From Ginsengibacter hankyongi (lineage in GTDB: Bacteria; Bacteroidota; Bacteroidia; Chitinophagales; Chitinophagaceae), in NCBI RefSeq assembly GCF_008710285.1, contig NZ_VYQF01000002.1, forward strand, positions 434,001-498,000: DNA of 64,000 nucleotides, in the 5' to 3' direction. A program made the translations under genes and the position numbers. This document shows positions 18,400-27,484 of this stretch, one piece after another. The notes under the pieces are model-generated. The model saw nothing but the letters and a program-made list of their open reading frames with translations. It had not been told where the DNA came from and ran no database searches. Within the stretch, counting starts at the first letter, position 1; every line of letters begins with the position of its first letter.

Positions 18400-21180
18400 T
18401 TAATGGTTGATGGTAAACGTAAAATTCGGTTTAAGGATAAAATTGACACCGGCACCAAGAGTTAAACTTCTTACATTGGGACTTGAATTTACTATTACCT
18501 TTCCGGCATTTATTATTACATCTGTATTTGCATCCGGTAATTTTCCACAGCTCCAGTTAGCGGGATTTTCCCATGAACTATCAACATTGCCAGTCCATGT
18601 ATTTGAAAATTTAAGAACAACTGACTTGCAATGTCCACTATCAACGAGGCAACGATATTTATAACCATACCATTTAGACGGTACACTATCTAATACAAGA
18701 TTAGAACTATTTATGCCATTGTAATTTATGGTATCTGTAATGTCTGCAAATCCGCTACCTGTATTTACCTGCCATTTATAAGATGAGCCTGATAGATCAG
18801 AAGTGATTACCGTACTCCCTCCCGGGCAAACTTCTCCAGCGGTAGTTGGGCATGCCAAAGTGGAAAATTGCGTTGCAGATGAATAATTTCCTGTATCAGC
18901 TACATCACAAATAGCTTGAACCCTGAACGAATAAACCGAGTCGCAAAATAACCCGGAAAGATTAATGAAATTAGTATCTGCCTGCAAAGTCATCCAGCTC
19001 GAATCGCCTATCGTTTTATATTGAACATTAAATTTATTAGCGCCATTGCCATCCCAATGCAGCGTTGCTATGTTGCTATAAATATCCGAAACTGCCAGGT
19101 TAGACGGAATAGCACATGGAACCCGATGTAACTGACCATACACCTGAAATTCCCATATTGAATAACCGTAACTAGTTCCGCTTGCAATTCCGTACACTCT
19201 TACATACCTGCCGCTTCCCTGGAGGGGTAAATAATTATCATGACTCACGTTCCCGGTTATATAATCTATTGTCGTCCAGTTCACGGCATCTCCGGAAACC
19301 TGGATTTTGAAATCTCTTGCCAACGCTGTTTCCCATTTTATTACAACCTCGCATAAATCATAAGTGGCACCAAGATCAACATAAATCCATTGTGGATCTG
19401 AGTAATTACTACCCCACCGGGTACACATGCTACTGTCACATGCCGCTGAAGCAGGCAAACCAGAAACCTGTGAAGAAGCAACAACAGGCTTATGCAAAGC
19501 AATATTCACGGAAGGACAGGTATCTGTCAATTTTCTTAAACCATAAACCATTAGTTTATTAGAAAAAGTAGCAAGGTACACTTTACCATTAGCTACGGTG
19601 GGACAATTAAATTTTGCATAGTTTCCAGGATCGTCTGTGGGAAATTGTTCAGAGTTCCACAATTCGTTTGTAACATTTGTCGCGCTAAAAGCCCTTAAAA
19701 CGCCATGACGCACGACCTGATTCGCATTAGCCCCGTTTGCAGCCTGGTTTACCCATAAAATTGCTGTAGAATCTACCGACCCGTTTGATGATACTGAGGA
19801 AAAAGAACCATTCCCGCCTTGCGGACCCTGCACACAACTTATAATTGCATTTTTCACATCAAGCGTATCGGCCGTCCTGTCATAAGGAAATGCATATAAA
19901 GGAGCCTTCTCGCTCCATGAATAAACAAATTCTTTTTGTTCCCCTTTATAATAAGAAAGAGAAGAACGAAGAATCCAAACGTTGGTACCAAGCGTTATTG
20001 TTTGAGCTACATGATTAGCTGTTGAATCATATCCTCCCATATTGTTTCGATCCAATAGATAAAGATTTCCATCTTTAGACCCGGTTAAAACCCTATTGGT
20101 ATTAGGAATAAGTAGCATGCCTGCAACTCCAAAATCTTTGTCGTATGCCTCCAGTGTTTTATAATTTTTGGGTGTAAAAAAAGTTTTTACCGTTAATGAG
20201 TCACCTGATGGTGTCAACTTTAATGCACTTTCAGACCGATTAACCAAATTGGAAGGATCATTATATGTTCCGACAGAACCATTTGATGTTGCTAGATAAA
20301 CATTCCCCGAATCGTCGGCTGAAGGGGCCGCCCCACTCATCCATATTCCACCTTCATTGCCATTAGGCGTATCATTATATACAATTTTTTGTTGCAAAGA
20401 AGTTTTATCGTAGCCTAAAACCCATCCATGATAAGGGCCCCAGTCGCAATGGGAAGCCCATGTTATATAAACTATACCATTTAACAACAAAAGTCCCGCC
20501 CTTTGGTTTTGTTTTCGAGAATTGAAGGTGATAATTCCTCCGGAGTTGTCGGATCCGGTACCTGCCACTTGTGCTGTAATTAAAAGAGGGCTGTTAGGCC
20601 GTTCCAGGCCCGTGGTTAAATCCAACGCATGAAAGTACTGTTGAAATGTACTGTCGGGCCCGATCGTCACGCTTCTCGCAACCAAATAAATTGTATTGGT
20701 AACGGAGTCGATAACTGGGGTGCCTACAATTCCGATATTGCCACTAAAATCTTTGTAGTTACCACTACATGCGCCGGTCATATCTCCATTGTTTATTACT
20801 CTCGACCCCGATGGCGTCAAATTACTTTGCCAATAGGGAGAACTCACATTGGCAGAATCGGCATCAAATGCATACAAAGTATTATTAACGGTGGCTACTA
20901 TTACAATATTTTTAGACCCCTTCCCGGATATATTTACGTTTGATACTACAAGAGGTTGGGCATAAATCTGGTCGTCCACATTACGGGAAAATATTTCACC
21001 AAAAGAATTTTTATTTACGTTCTTTTCATTTAAGACCGTTTCTTTATTATTCCATCCCGTTCTATATAAATCATTGTGCTGAGTAAGCACGGAAGTCTGG
21101 GAGTAAGCTGTAAGAACTCCTAATACAAAAATAAAATAAAAATGTAAGGGTAGGTGTTTATAAATAGTCATGGGAATCAA
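18400..21180 (-). CDS. Large secreted protein: quinoprotein-like beta-propeller, F5/8 type C and Fn3-like domains
   Basis: 926 residues. A signal peptide (ending LTAYSQ) is followed by a PQQ/quinoprotein-like propeller at about 30-550 with repeated blade strands (NTLYAFDADS, GNLYLLDRNN, GKVYLATFSN). A discoidin (F5/8 type C) carbohydrate- or lipid-binding domain lies at about 560-690 (NIALHKPVVASSQ, PQWIYVDLGATYDL, RYVRVYG). An Fn3-like domain at about 695-780 and an Ig-like segment follow. The C-terminal 65 residues (WENPANWSCGKLPDANTDV, ending FTINH) resemble a beta-strand module common at the ends of Chitinophagaceae surface proteins. No type A or B T9SS tail is evident. A near-upstream second ATG (codon 4) is an equally good start. 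Function unknown; surface binding is the best guess. Confidence 0.8.
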   Translation of the reverse strand: MIPMTIYKHLPLHFYFIFVLGVLTAYSQTSVLTQHNDLYRTGWNNKETVLNEKNVNKNSFGEIFSRNVDDQIYAQPLVVSNVNISGKGSKNIVIVATVNNTLYAFDADSANVSSPYWQSNLTPSGSRVINNGDMTGACSGNYKDFSGNIGIVGTPVIDSVTNTIYLVARSVTIGPDSTFQQYFHALDLTTGLERPNSPLLITAQVAGTGSDNSGGIITFNSRKQNQRAGLLLLNGIVYITWASHCDWGPYHGWVLGYDKTSLQQKIVYNDTPNGNEGGIWMSGAAPSADDSGNVYLATSNGSVGTYNDPSNLVNRSESALKLTPSGDSLTVKTFFTPKNYKTLEAYDKDFGVAGMLLIPNTNRVLTGSKDGNLYLLDRNNMGGYDSTANHVAQTITLGTNVWILRSSLSYYKGEQKEFVYSWSEKAPLYAFPYDRTADTLDVKNAIISCVQGPQGGNGSFSSVSSNGSVDSTAILWVNQAANGANANQVVRHGVLRAFSATNVTNELWNSEQFPTDDPGNYAKFNCPTVANGKVYLATFSNKLMVYGLRKLTDTCPSVNIALHKPVVASSQVSGLPASAACDSSMCTRWGSNYSDPQWIYVDLGATYDLCEVVIKWETALARDFKIQVSGDAVNWTTIDYITGNVSHDNYLPLQGSGRYVRVYGIASGTSYGYSIWEFQVYGQLHRVPCAIPSNLAVSDIYSNIATLHWDGNGANKFNVQYKTIGDSSWMTLQADTNFINLSGLFCDSVYSFRVQAICDVADTGNYSSATQFSTLACPTTAGEVCPGGSTVITSDLSGSSYKWQVNTGSGFADITDTINYNGINSSNLVLDSVPSKWYGYKYRCLVDSGHCKSVVLKFSNTWTGNVDSSWENPANWSCGKLPDANTDVIINAGKVIVNSSPNVRSLTLGAGVNFILKPNFTFTINH

Positions 21181-21496
21181 AGGGTAAAACTACTATAACG
21201 GCAAATATAATTCCATATTGCGACTTGTTACAATAAGTAAAAATAACTTAAGCAAAATGTGGTAAACTTTTTTGATATCGATTAAGACGATATCTGTAAA
21301 GCTTAAATCGGCTAAAACTTACAACCGGGGCGTCCAACTGAGGAAATGTTATTTAATATTACGTTTAATCTTTACTGTTATAATTTTAAATGAAAGATAA
21401 CGACCTGTCATTAGTCAATATCTTATTTGAGAAAATAGCAGCGTTAATAATTTTTTTTTTGAGATAGCACCTATATTTTAAAAGGCTTTTTAAAGA
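21181..21496. other. Intergenic region, nothing recognised
   Basis: 316 AT-rich bases between two minus-strand genes. No coding frame or strong hairpin. It should hold the promoter of the 926-residue secreted protein. Confidence 0.5.
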
Positions 21497-22309
21497 TTAC
21501 CTGTGTAAAAAACTATACCAAAGGTCAAAAGCCCCAAAAGCAACAAGCATTACACCGAAAATTTTTTCGAGTATGTCATTCTTCATTTGTAAAGCCACCC
21601 TTGCTCCTATATAGGAAAAGGGAATTGAGCTTATCGATAACCATAAAACAATTGTCCAGTTAATATGGCCCAGGTACCAGTGAACAATTGTTCCAGGTAC
21701 AGCCAGCCCCGCCGCGACCAGGAGGCTACATGCTAACGCTTGTTTAGTCGGTAATTTTAAGAATCTTATAAATAGAGGTCCAAATAAAACCCCGCCGCTA
21801 TTTGCAAGAAGGCCGGATAAAAACCCAACTGAAATGGCTACTATTGAAATTTTCCAGGTAGGAACAACAATAGCTGCTACAACCGTTTCGGAAAAAGAAG
21901 AAAAGAATAAAAATGAAATTCCAAGCGCTAAAACAAATATTGCAGTTAAAATCATGAGTATACTTCCTCCAAGCCAATCGCTAAAATAAGAACCAATAAT
22001 TGTTGCAGGTATGCCTATCAAAATAGAAAAGATTACTACTTTTCTATTAATTAAATTATTCTTACTGTAGGCAAAAGATGCAGATAAAGTAGTAGGAAGA
22101 GCAGCGGGCAAAGGAGATGCAAGCGCAGCAAAAGGGTTTACCTGGGCAAATATCTGTAATGCAGGTGTAGTAATGGCACTTCCTCCTTTACCCAATAAAC
22201 CTGAAAGAAAGCCCACAACGGCACCGATTAATATTATTATACCGTCCTCTCTAAACCTTGCCAGCCACGAGAATAATCTTATAAGAAATATAGAATGAAT
22301 TAAAAACAT
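21497..22309 (-). CDS. TauE/SafE family sulfite/anion exporter-like membrane protein
   Basis: 270 residues with seven to eight hydrophobic segments. Two related halves start with the family glycine motifs: GAVVGFLSGLLGKGGSAITT near the N-terminus and VGFLSGLLANSGGVLFGPLF in the middle. These paired G-x-x-S-G-L-L motifs are the hallmark of TauE/SafE (DUF81) permeases, which move sulfite, sulfonates or related organic anions across the inner membrane. The N-terminal FLIHSIFLIRLFSW segment may be an extra helix. The substrate cannot be inferred from neighbours. It is divergent from the small lipoprotein gene at 22412. Confidence 0.9.
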   Translation of the reverse strand: MFLIHSIFLIRLFSWLARFREDGIIILIGAVVGFLSGLLGKGGSAITTPALQIFAQVNPFAALASPLPAALPTTLSASFAYSKNNLINRKVVIFSILIGIPATIIGSYFSDWLGGSILMILTAIFVLALGISFLFFSSFSETVVAAIVVPTWKISIVAISVGFLSGLLANSGGVLFGPLFIRFLKLPTKQALACSLLVAAGLAVPGTIVHWYLGHINWTIVLWLSISSIPFSYIGARVALQMKNDILEKIFGVMLVAFGAFDLWYSFLHR

Positions 22310-22411
22310 TATCCGAAAGCAAATATAATTAAACCAGAATAGACGAAAATTATGGTTGTATTAAATTTTATCTTTAGCGTTAATCAACTTGCATTTTTAA
22401 ATAAAATATTG

Positions 22412-22864
22412 ATGAAATGGAATATTGTGATGCCCCTTTGCCTTGTTTTCTTATTTTACAGCTGTAACAAAGCTGTGGATGACGCAAGCGCTATTAAAAA
22501 ACTTCTTGAGAAAGAATCTGCAACATGGCGGTCCGGCGATGTTGCCGCGCATGCAGCTTGCTGGAAGATTGAACCCTATAGCAGAATTTTAGTCTCGACC
22601 ACCGATGGAAATACTTTTGATGTACCACCCGAACAAATGGTTCATCCCTTACCAAATAGTTTAGGGAAAGGTGGTTCCTCAATTAATACTAATTACAAGA
22701 TGAGCATTCATGGCGATAATGCATGGGTGAGCCATAATGAAGAATCTACGGCAAAAGACGGAAAAAAAAGTTATTCCTACGAAATAAGATTACTCGAAAA
22801 AACAGATGGACAATGGAAACTGGTAGGTCAATCAATTCATTTATATAATCCAAAATTAAAATGA
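22412..22864 (+). CDS. SnoaL/NTF2-like lipoprotein
   Basis: 150 residues from the ATG at 22412 (MKWNIVMPLCLVFLFYSC). An ATG at 22352 in the same frame would put the lipobox (LFYSC) too far in, so the later start is preferred. The mature part has an NTF2-like pattern: helix AIKKLLEKESATWRSGDV, then strands WVSHNEEST and YSYEIRLLEK, then DGQWKLVGQSIHLY. Members of this fold bind small molecules or act as enzymes, but nothing specific is visible. Predicted to be a periplasmic lipoprotein. Confidence 0.75.
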   Translation: MKWNIVMPLCLVFLFYSCNKAVDDASAIKKLLEKESATWRSGDVAAHAACWKIEPYSRILVSTTDGNTFDVPPEQMVHPLPNSLGKGGSSINTNYKMSIHGDNAWVSHNEESTAKDGKKSYSYEIRLLEKTDGQWKLVGQSIHLYNPKLK

Positions 22865-22890
22865 ATCTAGGGTATTGTTACCACAAAGAG

Positions 22891-23130
22891 TTAGTTTTTA
22901 AAAAGTCCATTCACAATCTGTCTTCCGAAGAAGTATCCGCAAATGGCTCCTATTAAACCTCCCGTTAAAAGCCATACATAATTGTTGTCAGCAGCAAAAA
23001 AAGCAATGCCGGCGCCAAATAATGAAAAGAAAATAATTGCTACTGCAATAACACGGTATTTTTTAATATCCTTTTTAATCTGTGGAACCGGGGGGTGTTC
23101 GGGATGTTTCTTTTTTTTAGTATGAGACAT
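22891..23130 (-). CDS. Small two-helix membrane protein
   Basis: 79 residues. A basic, proline-containing cytoplasmic start (SHTKKKKHPEHPPVPQ) precedes two transmembrane helices (about 28-47 and 52-72), the second ending in GYFFGRQIVNGL. The shape resembles small AtpZ- or DUF-type membrane proteins, but no family can be named. It converges with the lipoprotein gene at 22412. Unknown function. Confidence 0.6.
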   Translation of the reverse strand: MSHTKKKKHPEHPPVPQIKKDIKKYRVIAVAIIFFSLFGAGIAFFAADNNYVWLLTGGLIGAICGYFFGRQIVNGLFKN

Positions 23131-23308
23131 ATTCTTGATAGTTCAATATTTTTTAAAATGAAAAGTAATTTAAAATTTATTGTTGGGAATAAATATAATA
23201 TTATTTCGTATCCCTATATTATTGTTGATAACTATGAAGAAAGCTCAACAAAATAGTATATATCAATGTGATCCTATAACACTGAATGTTCGAGATGTAC
23301 CGACACAA

Positions 23309-23803
23309 TTACTCACAAAGATGAATGGTATTTGCTGTTTGCGTGCTAAACTGTATCTTATCTACTTTAGATGCGTTGTTATAGTACAATATTAATACGC
23401 CATAAGCGGTTTGAAAAGCATCCCACGTTACATCTTTTATTTGTGGCGTTCCTAACCATTTGAATAAACTATTTCTTGATGCCCCCAGCAAAGGAATGCT
23501 AAGTTTACCTTTAAAAGCGGGGCCTATTTCAATATAGTCACGGGTTGTATAAAAATAAATATCCTTGTCTTTATAAAAAACACCGGCGCCGCATTTGGCT
23601 GAAGTGCCTTCTTCTTCGAAGCTGGTGAAGCATGGCAGATTAAGTTTAATCTGCCCGACTGTAGAAGTCGGAAGTATAACCTGATTTACAATTCCATGCA
23701 GTATATCAATATCGAATGAAGGGCATTTTGGCGTTGTTTTTAATTGAGCCGATGCCATAACAGACAAAAGCAAGGAAGCAAGGCATACAATAATCGTTTT
23801 CAT
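23309..23803 (-). CDS. Secreted protein of unknown function
   Basis: 164 residues. A clear signal peptide (MKTIIVCLASLLLSVMASAQ) is followed by a small predicted all-beta domain with four cysteines (KCPSF, LPCFTS, AKCGAG and the end HLCE), possibly two disulfides. The motif LSIPLLGASRNSLFKWLG suggests a SmpA/OmlA-like turn but is not diagnostic. No relatives recognised. Isolated, with about 290 bases to the next divergent gene. Confidence 0.65.
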   Translation of the reverse strand: MKTIIVCLASLLLSVMASAQLKTTPKCPSFDIDILHGIVNQVILPTSTVGQIKLNLPCFTSFEEEGTSAKCGAGVFYKDKDIYFYTTRDYIEIGPAFKGKLSIPLLGASRNSLFKWLGTPQIKDVTWDAFQTAYGVLILYYNNASKVDKIQFSTQTANTIHLCE

Positions 23804-24092
23804 ATTGATCGTTCTATTTAATGATATATTTAAAAAGGATCATCTTTATTAAGCAAAATCCTTGCTAAACTTTTATCGACATGCGAGAGTTGCTGTTTGC
23901 GCAATTGTTTGCTACTTCAAAACCCGTTTGTAAAATCGCATTTTCGGAAGCAGTTAGATTTTATAAATGTTACTATCATTAATTTCTGTCGCCTTCAATT
24001 TTGTAACAAATCTGTATTAACATTTAGTTGGTAATCTTACTGGCTAAAGTATCGTCTTAAAAATATTCAATAACAATTTAAAAAACAGAATC

Positions 24093-24464
24093 ATGAAAAA
24101 AATTATAACATTATTATTTTTCGCAGGTTGTTTAACCGCTTCTTTTGCGCAGTCTGGCAGCCGCAGGCAAAATAATAATCGACCTAACGGCAACGGTTAC
24201 CAGCAATCGCAAAATTCAGGAAACAATCACGATCAATATTCTCAAAATTCCCGTAGCGAAAATAACAATTACCAAAATAGTCAGAATAACCGAAGTAATG
24301 ACTATGGTTATCAAAAAGACAGAGGCAATAGAAATGATAGATGGAGTGAAGGCCGGCACAATTATTCACGCCACAACCAAGGAAGGTATGAAGAACATTC
24401 CTATGGTAACAGGCATCGGAACCGGTTTTTTCATAACAGGTTTAACAGGCACGACAGAGATTAA
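24093..24464 (+). CDS. Small secreted Asn/Arg/Gln-rich low-complexity protein
   Basis: 123 residues. The signal peptide (ending LTASFAQ) is followed by a chain dominated by Asn, Gln, Arg, Ser, Tyr and His (SQNSGNNHDQYSQ, then RHRNRFFHNRFNRHDRD at the end). It becomes basic and His-rich toward the C-terminus. A longer frame in another phase over the same bases is a shadow without a signal peptide. A good terminator follows at 24510. Function unknown; such chains may be surface-exposed or bind polyanions. Confidence 0.6.
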   Translation: MKKIITLLFFAGCLTASFAQSGSRRQNNNRPNGNGYQQSQNSGNNHDQYSQNSRSENNNYQNSQNNRSNDYGYQKDRGNRNDRWSEGRHNYSRHNQGRYEEHSYGNRHRNRFFHNRFNRHDRD

Positions 24465-24827
24465 TAATGCAGCCGCCAGCTTAAACTAAAAGTTCGGTAC
24501 ATCACCAATAAGCCTGCATCATGCGGGTTTTATATTTTAAACCCAGGGAGTATATTTTACAAAAGATAAATTGAATATTTTCTCCTGGATAATTAAGTGA
24601 AACCTTTTTTAATTGATCTGATTAATGCGCACTTTAATATGCCTTATTTACAAGAGATTTTAAATCGCTCTTCCCAAATTTAAAACATACTATTCAAACC
24701 GGCATTTAGTAGAACTCTCACTTACTGAATTAAAGAAGGAATTATAGTATTTATTGAAATCCATGCCTGAAAATTTATTAGATTTGGATTGGAAATAAAG
24801 TGATACACCATTTATAATTCTTGAATA
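24465..24827. other. Intergenic region with terminator only
   Basis: 363 bases. The only recognisable element is the rho-independent terminator at 24510-24538. The rest is AT-rich leader for the fatty acid hydroxylase-family gene. Confidence 0.5.
24510..24538 (+). terminator. Rho-independent terminator
   Basis: Stem AAGCCTGCA / TGCGGGTTT with loop TCA (two G-U pairs), running into TTATATTTT. It lies about 45 bases after the stop of the low-complexity secreted protein. Confidence 0.7.
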
Positions 24828-25856
24828 ATGATTGCTTTCCTGAATATATTTTCAACCCTTTATGATGAACTTATTGGGTTCCTTGGCATTGGTTCGTTGA
24901 TTGAAATGTATAAGTCGGGAAATTATAGTTCATTGCACACACTGCAAGGTATAGAAAGTGCGATTGGACCTGTAATTCCCTTTTTGCTCATCATTGAAAT
25001 TATACGAGCCGCGTTTTATAGAAGATTCCGGGTAATTCACTATAAGGTGCAGTTCTTAACTTATGTGTTCAACAGTTTTATCGGGCGTTTTATTTCAATT
25101 GCTGCTGTGGCTTTTTGTATCGGTCTTTTCGAAAAATATTCCATCATTAAAACATCTTTCACCTGGTACTGGCTCATTTATGGCTATGTTGCATGGGAAC
25201 TATCACACTTCGTTTATCATTATCTCGCCCATAAAGTGAGATTGCTATGGTGTTTACACTCTACACATCATGCGCCGCAAACGATGAATCTTTCTGTCAC
25301 CTATGCCCATTTTTTTCTTGAAGCGCCTTATGCAGATGTTGTACGCACTTCAATCTGCATTTTACTGGGAGTAAATCCTGCGCTTTTATTTTTTATAATG
25401 TTTATCGATGGTACATGGGGCGCATTTATTCATGTGGGAGAAAATATTTTAAAGGATGGACATCTTGGATTTTTAAATCGACTGATCTTAACACCTTCCC
25501 ATCATCGTGTTCACCATGCACGAAACCCTTATTACATGGACACTAATTTTTGTAACCTGCTAAACGTATGGGATAAAGTTTTTGGAACCTATGTAGATGA
25601 AAAAAAAGCAATTCCTATTGAATACGGCATCACCAGGAAAATGAATCCCAATAATTTTCCGGATGTATATTTTGGAGAATTTGCAGCCTTGTTTCGGGAT
25701 ATGAAAAATGCTCCGGGATTAAAAAATAAATTGATGTACCTGGTAATGCCTCCGGGCTGGAGCCATACCGGCGAACATAAAACTGCCGGAATAGTAAGAA
25801 AACAATTTTTAGAAAATCATGTTACAGAACAGGTTCCCATAACGTCAGAAGCATAA
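24828..25856 (+). CDS. Sterol desaturase / fatty acid hydroxylase superfamily membrane enzyme
   Basis: 342 residues. Several hydrophobic segments in the first 220 residues frame the histidine boxes of the family: HFVYHYLAHK (HxxxH type), HSTHH and HRVHHARN, with an additional NLL.WDK.FGTY stretch typical of the superfamily. The boxes bind a di-iron centre that uses O2 to hydroxylate or desaturate lipids in the membrane. The substrate (sterol-like, carotenoid or fatty acyl) cannot be assigned from sequence. It appears monocistronic. Confidence 0.9.
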   Translation: MIAFLNIFSTLYDELIGFLGIGSLIEMYKSGNYSSLHTLQGIESAIGPVIPFLLIIEIIRAAFYRRFRVIHYKVQFLTYVFNSFIGRFISIAAVAFCIGLFEKYSIIKTSFTWYWLIYGYVAWELSHFVYHYLAHKVRLLWCLHSTHHAPQTMNLSVTYAHFFLEAPYADVVRTSICILLGVNPALLFFIMFIDGTWGAFIHVGENILKDGHLGFLNRLILTPSHHRVHHARNPYYMDTNFCNLLNVWDKVFGTYVDEKKAIPIEYGITRKMNPNNFPDVYFGEFAALFRDMKNAPGLKNKLMYLVMPPGWSHTGEHKTAGIVRKQFLENHVTEQVPITSEA

Positions 25857-26379
25857 AATACAACCGGACTTTATATAACCAATAAAAAAACCCGCGTTAC
25901 TGCGGATTTAATAATTTTAATTCCAGGGGTTGATTATTTCACAAGGATAAATTGGATACAGTTTTATTGGATTATTTTCTCTGGTATCAACTGGTTATTT
26001 ACAAGTATTGGATAAAGAAAAAAAAGAAGTTGACTGATATCAGATTTTATGATTTTCTATTGGATAATTGGATAAAGACCTTTTCAATGGATTTGGATAT
26101 TTTGATTAATGTTTCTTAACATCAATCAACTTCTGGTACAAAGATAGCTTCCATTTAACCCTGCACAAGAGCAGTATCGCTCAATTATTATCGTTCTGAA
26201 TTTACTGTACAAATCGTATTAATACGTAAATGATAAATGAATAAATACCTTCCCTCTGTATAGTTTCCGCTTAATAAAAGGTGGTAGTCCGGCAGAATTT
26301 ATCCTAAATATTCATTAAAGGAAGGTATTCAGATACTTGTACCTATAGATTAGTTCTTTTATTAGCTTACCTTGTATAA
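25857..26379. other. Long intergenic region with TTGGATA repeats
   Basis: 523 bases without a credible gene. A weak hairpin CCCGC..GCGGA lies at about 25890-25910, just after the hydroxylase gene. Between 25952 and 26099 the heptamer TTGGATA, or its variant TTGGATT, occurs six times (25952, 25967, 26008, 26060, 26068, 26093) at irregular spacing. The remainder is leader of the 26380 gene. Confidence 0.45.
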
Positions 26380-26967
26380 ATGGAAACAGATAAAAGAGTG
26401 CAGTTTGTATGTTTTGAAACAACCCTTAATAAAGAGCAGTTTATTAAGCGATGGGAACAATACAGACATTCTTTAAATAGCAATATGGATGTCATTTTGC
26501 ATCAATTCGAAAAAAATGGTGTGTTCAGTTATATTGCTCAACATCGTTTCGCATCCGGTGAATTAGAATTTAAATTTACTAATGAAGGAAGGAACTCCCG
26601 CATTGTGCAAGTGCCAATTAAAACAATGCTGGCAGGAGGTTATTCAATTTTAGAGGCAAATAGATTGCATAATGCAAACAGTAATGAAAGCAAGATTTTT
26701 GTTTTTCTAACTGACCCGAGGGCTGATCTTAATATTTACAAACAACTATTTGGGAAAGCTAATTTAAATATTTACCAGGCCTATTATCAAAATTGCAAGT
26801 ATGCTTATATTTTAGAATATTATACAAAAACCAGAGATGGCGCCGCTCTACTGGAGCAATTGAAAAATTATGATACTGCTGATGTTGGAATTTATAAAGA
26901 GTATGCCCATATTAAAAACCCGGGTAACGAAAAAGAGAAAGAAATTTATGTGTGGCCAACAAATTAA
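26380..26967 (+). CDS. Conserved-looking protein of unknown function
   Basis: 195 residues, soluble, no signal peptide or membrane segment. The first half reads like an alpha/beta domain (METDKRVQFVCFETTLNKEQ, then GELEFKFTNE). The second half contains FVFLTDPRADLNIYKQLFG and ILEYYTKTRDGAALLEQLK. The composition (Lys, Tyr, Asn-rich, normal codon use) supports a real gene. No family could be recognised. It stands alone between two 500-base gene-poor stretches. Confidence 0.6.
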   Translation: METDKRVQFVCFETTLNKEQFIKRWEQYRHSLNSNMDVILHQFEKNGVFSYIAQHRFASGELEFKFTNEGRNSRIVQVPIKTMLAGGYSILEANRLHNANSNESKIFVFLTDPRADLNIYKQLFGKANLNIYQAYYQNCKYAYILEYYTKTRDGAALLEQLKNYDTADVGIYKEYAHIKNPGNEKEKEIYVWPTN

Positions 26968-27484
26968 AGGTCACGGCGCATTATAACTTCTCCAGGTCCC
27001 TGATAGATAAAAAATTAACCCCCTGGCATATTGGTTTTGAAAAGCAAACCGGTAACTTAGCAGGCAAAAATAATCCTTCTAAAGTGGCCAGTAATGCGCA
27101 ACGGAAAGTTTCAATTTATATTGCATTCATTTATGAAATAATTCAGGCTTTGGAAAAATTCAATATTTTAGGAAATTTTATGCTGTTATTCCGAGATTTG
27201 TTTAACGGGTACAGCCTCGGCTACTAAATTTATTTCAACATACTAGCCCTTTTTTTAGAAAACTAAATATCAAAACCAGACAGTAATTTTACGGTCTTGC
27301 ATGTTAACAAAATCTAATCTATGTTTGTTCTCGAAATAGAAAGTTCGCTTTACCTCTAGCTTTCTTCTTCTCTCAAACCCTCCAATCTTTAGAATTACCT
27401 ACCTCTCCATTCTTTTTGAAATTCCTTAAAAGATTTACGCAGTCAACTGCTAAAACAATTTAAGAAACCTCAAAACCCAGGAAA
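26968..27484. other. Intergenic region, no convincing gene
   Basis: 517 bases. A GTG-initiated 91-codon frame (26952-27227) overlaps the preceding gene's end but has no recognisable content and was not accepted. The stretch 27228-27484 is AT/CT-rich leader of the T9SS gene. Confidence 0.4.

Noticed and set aside
24145-24489. Long Ile/Thr/Lys-rich frame over the small secreted protein
   Set aside because: Shadow of the low-complexity gene at 24093. It has no signal peptide, and the 24093 frame has one plus a terminator.
26952-27227. GTG-started 91-codon frame after the 26380 gene
   Set aside because: It overlaps the end of the preceding gene, lacks ATG, shows no recognised domain and its composition is not distinctive.
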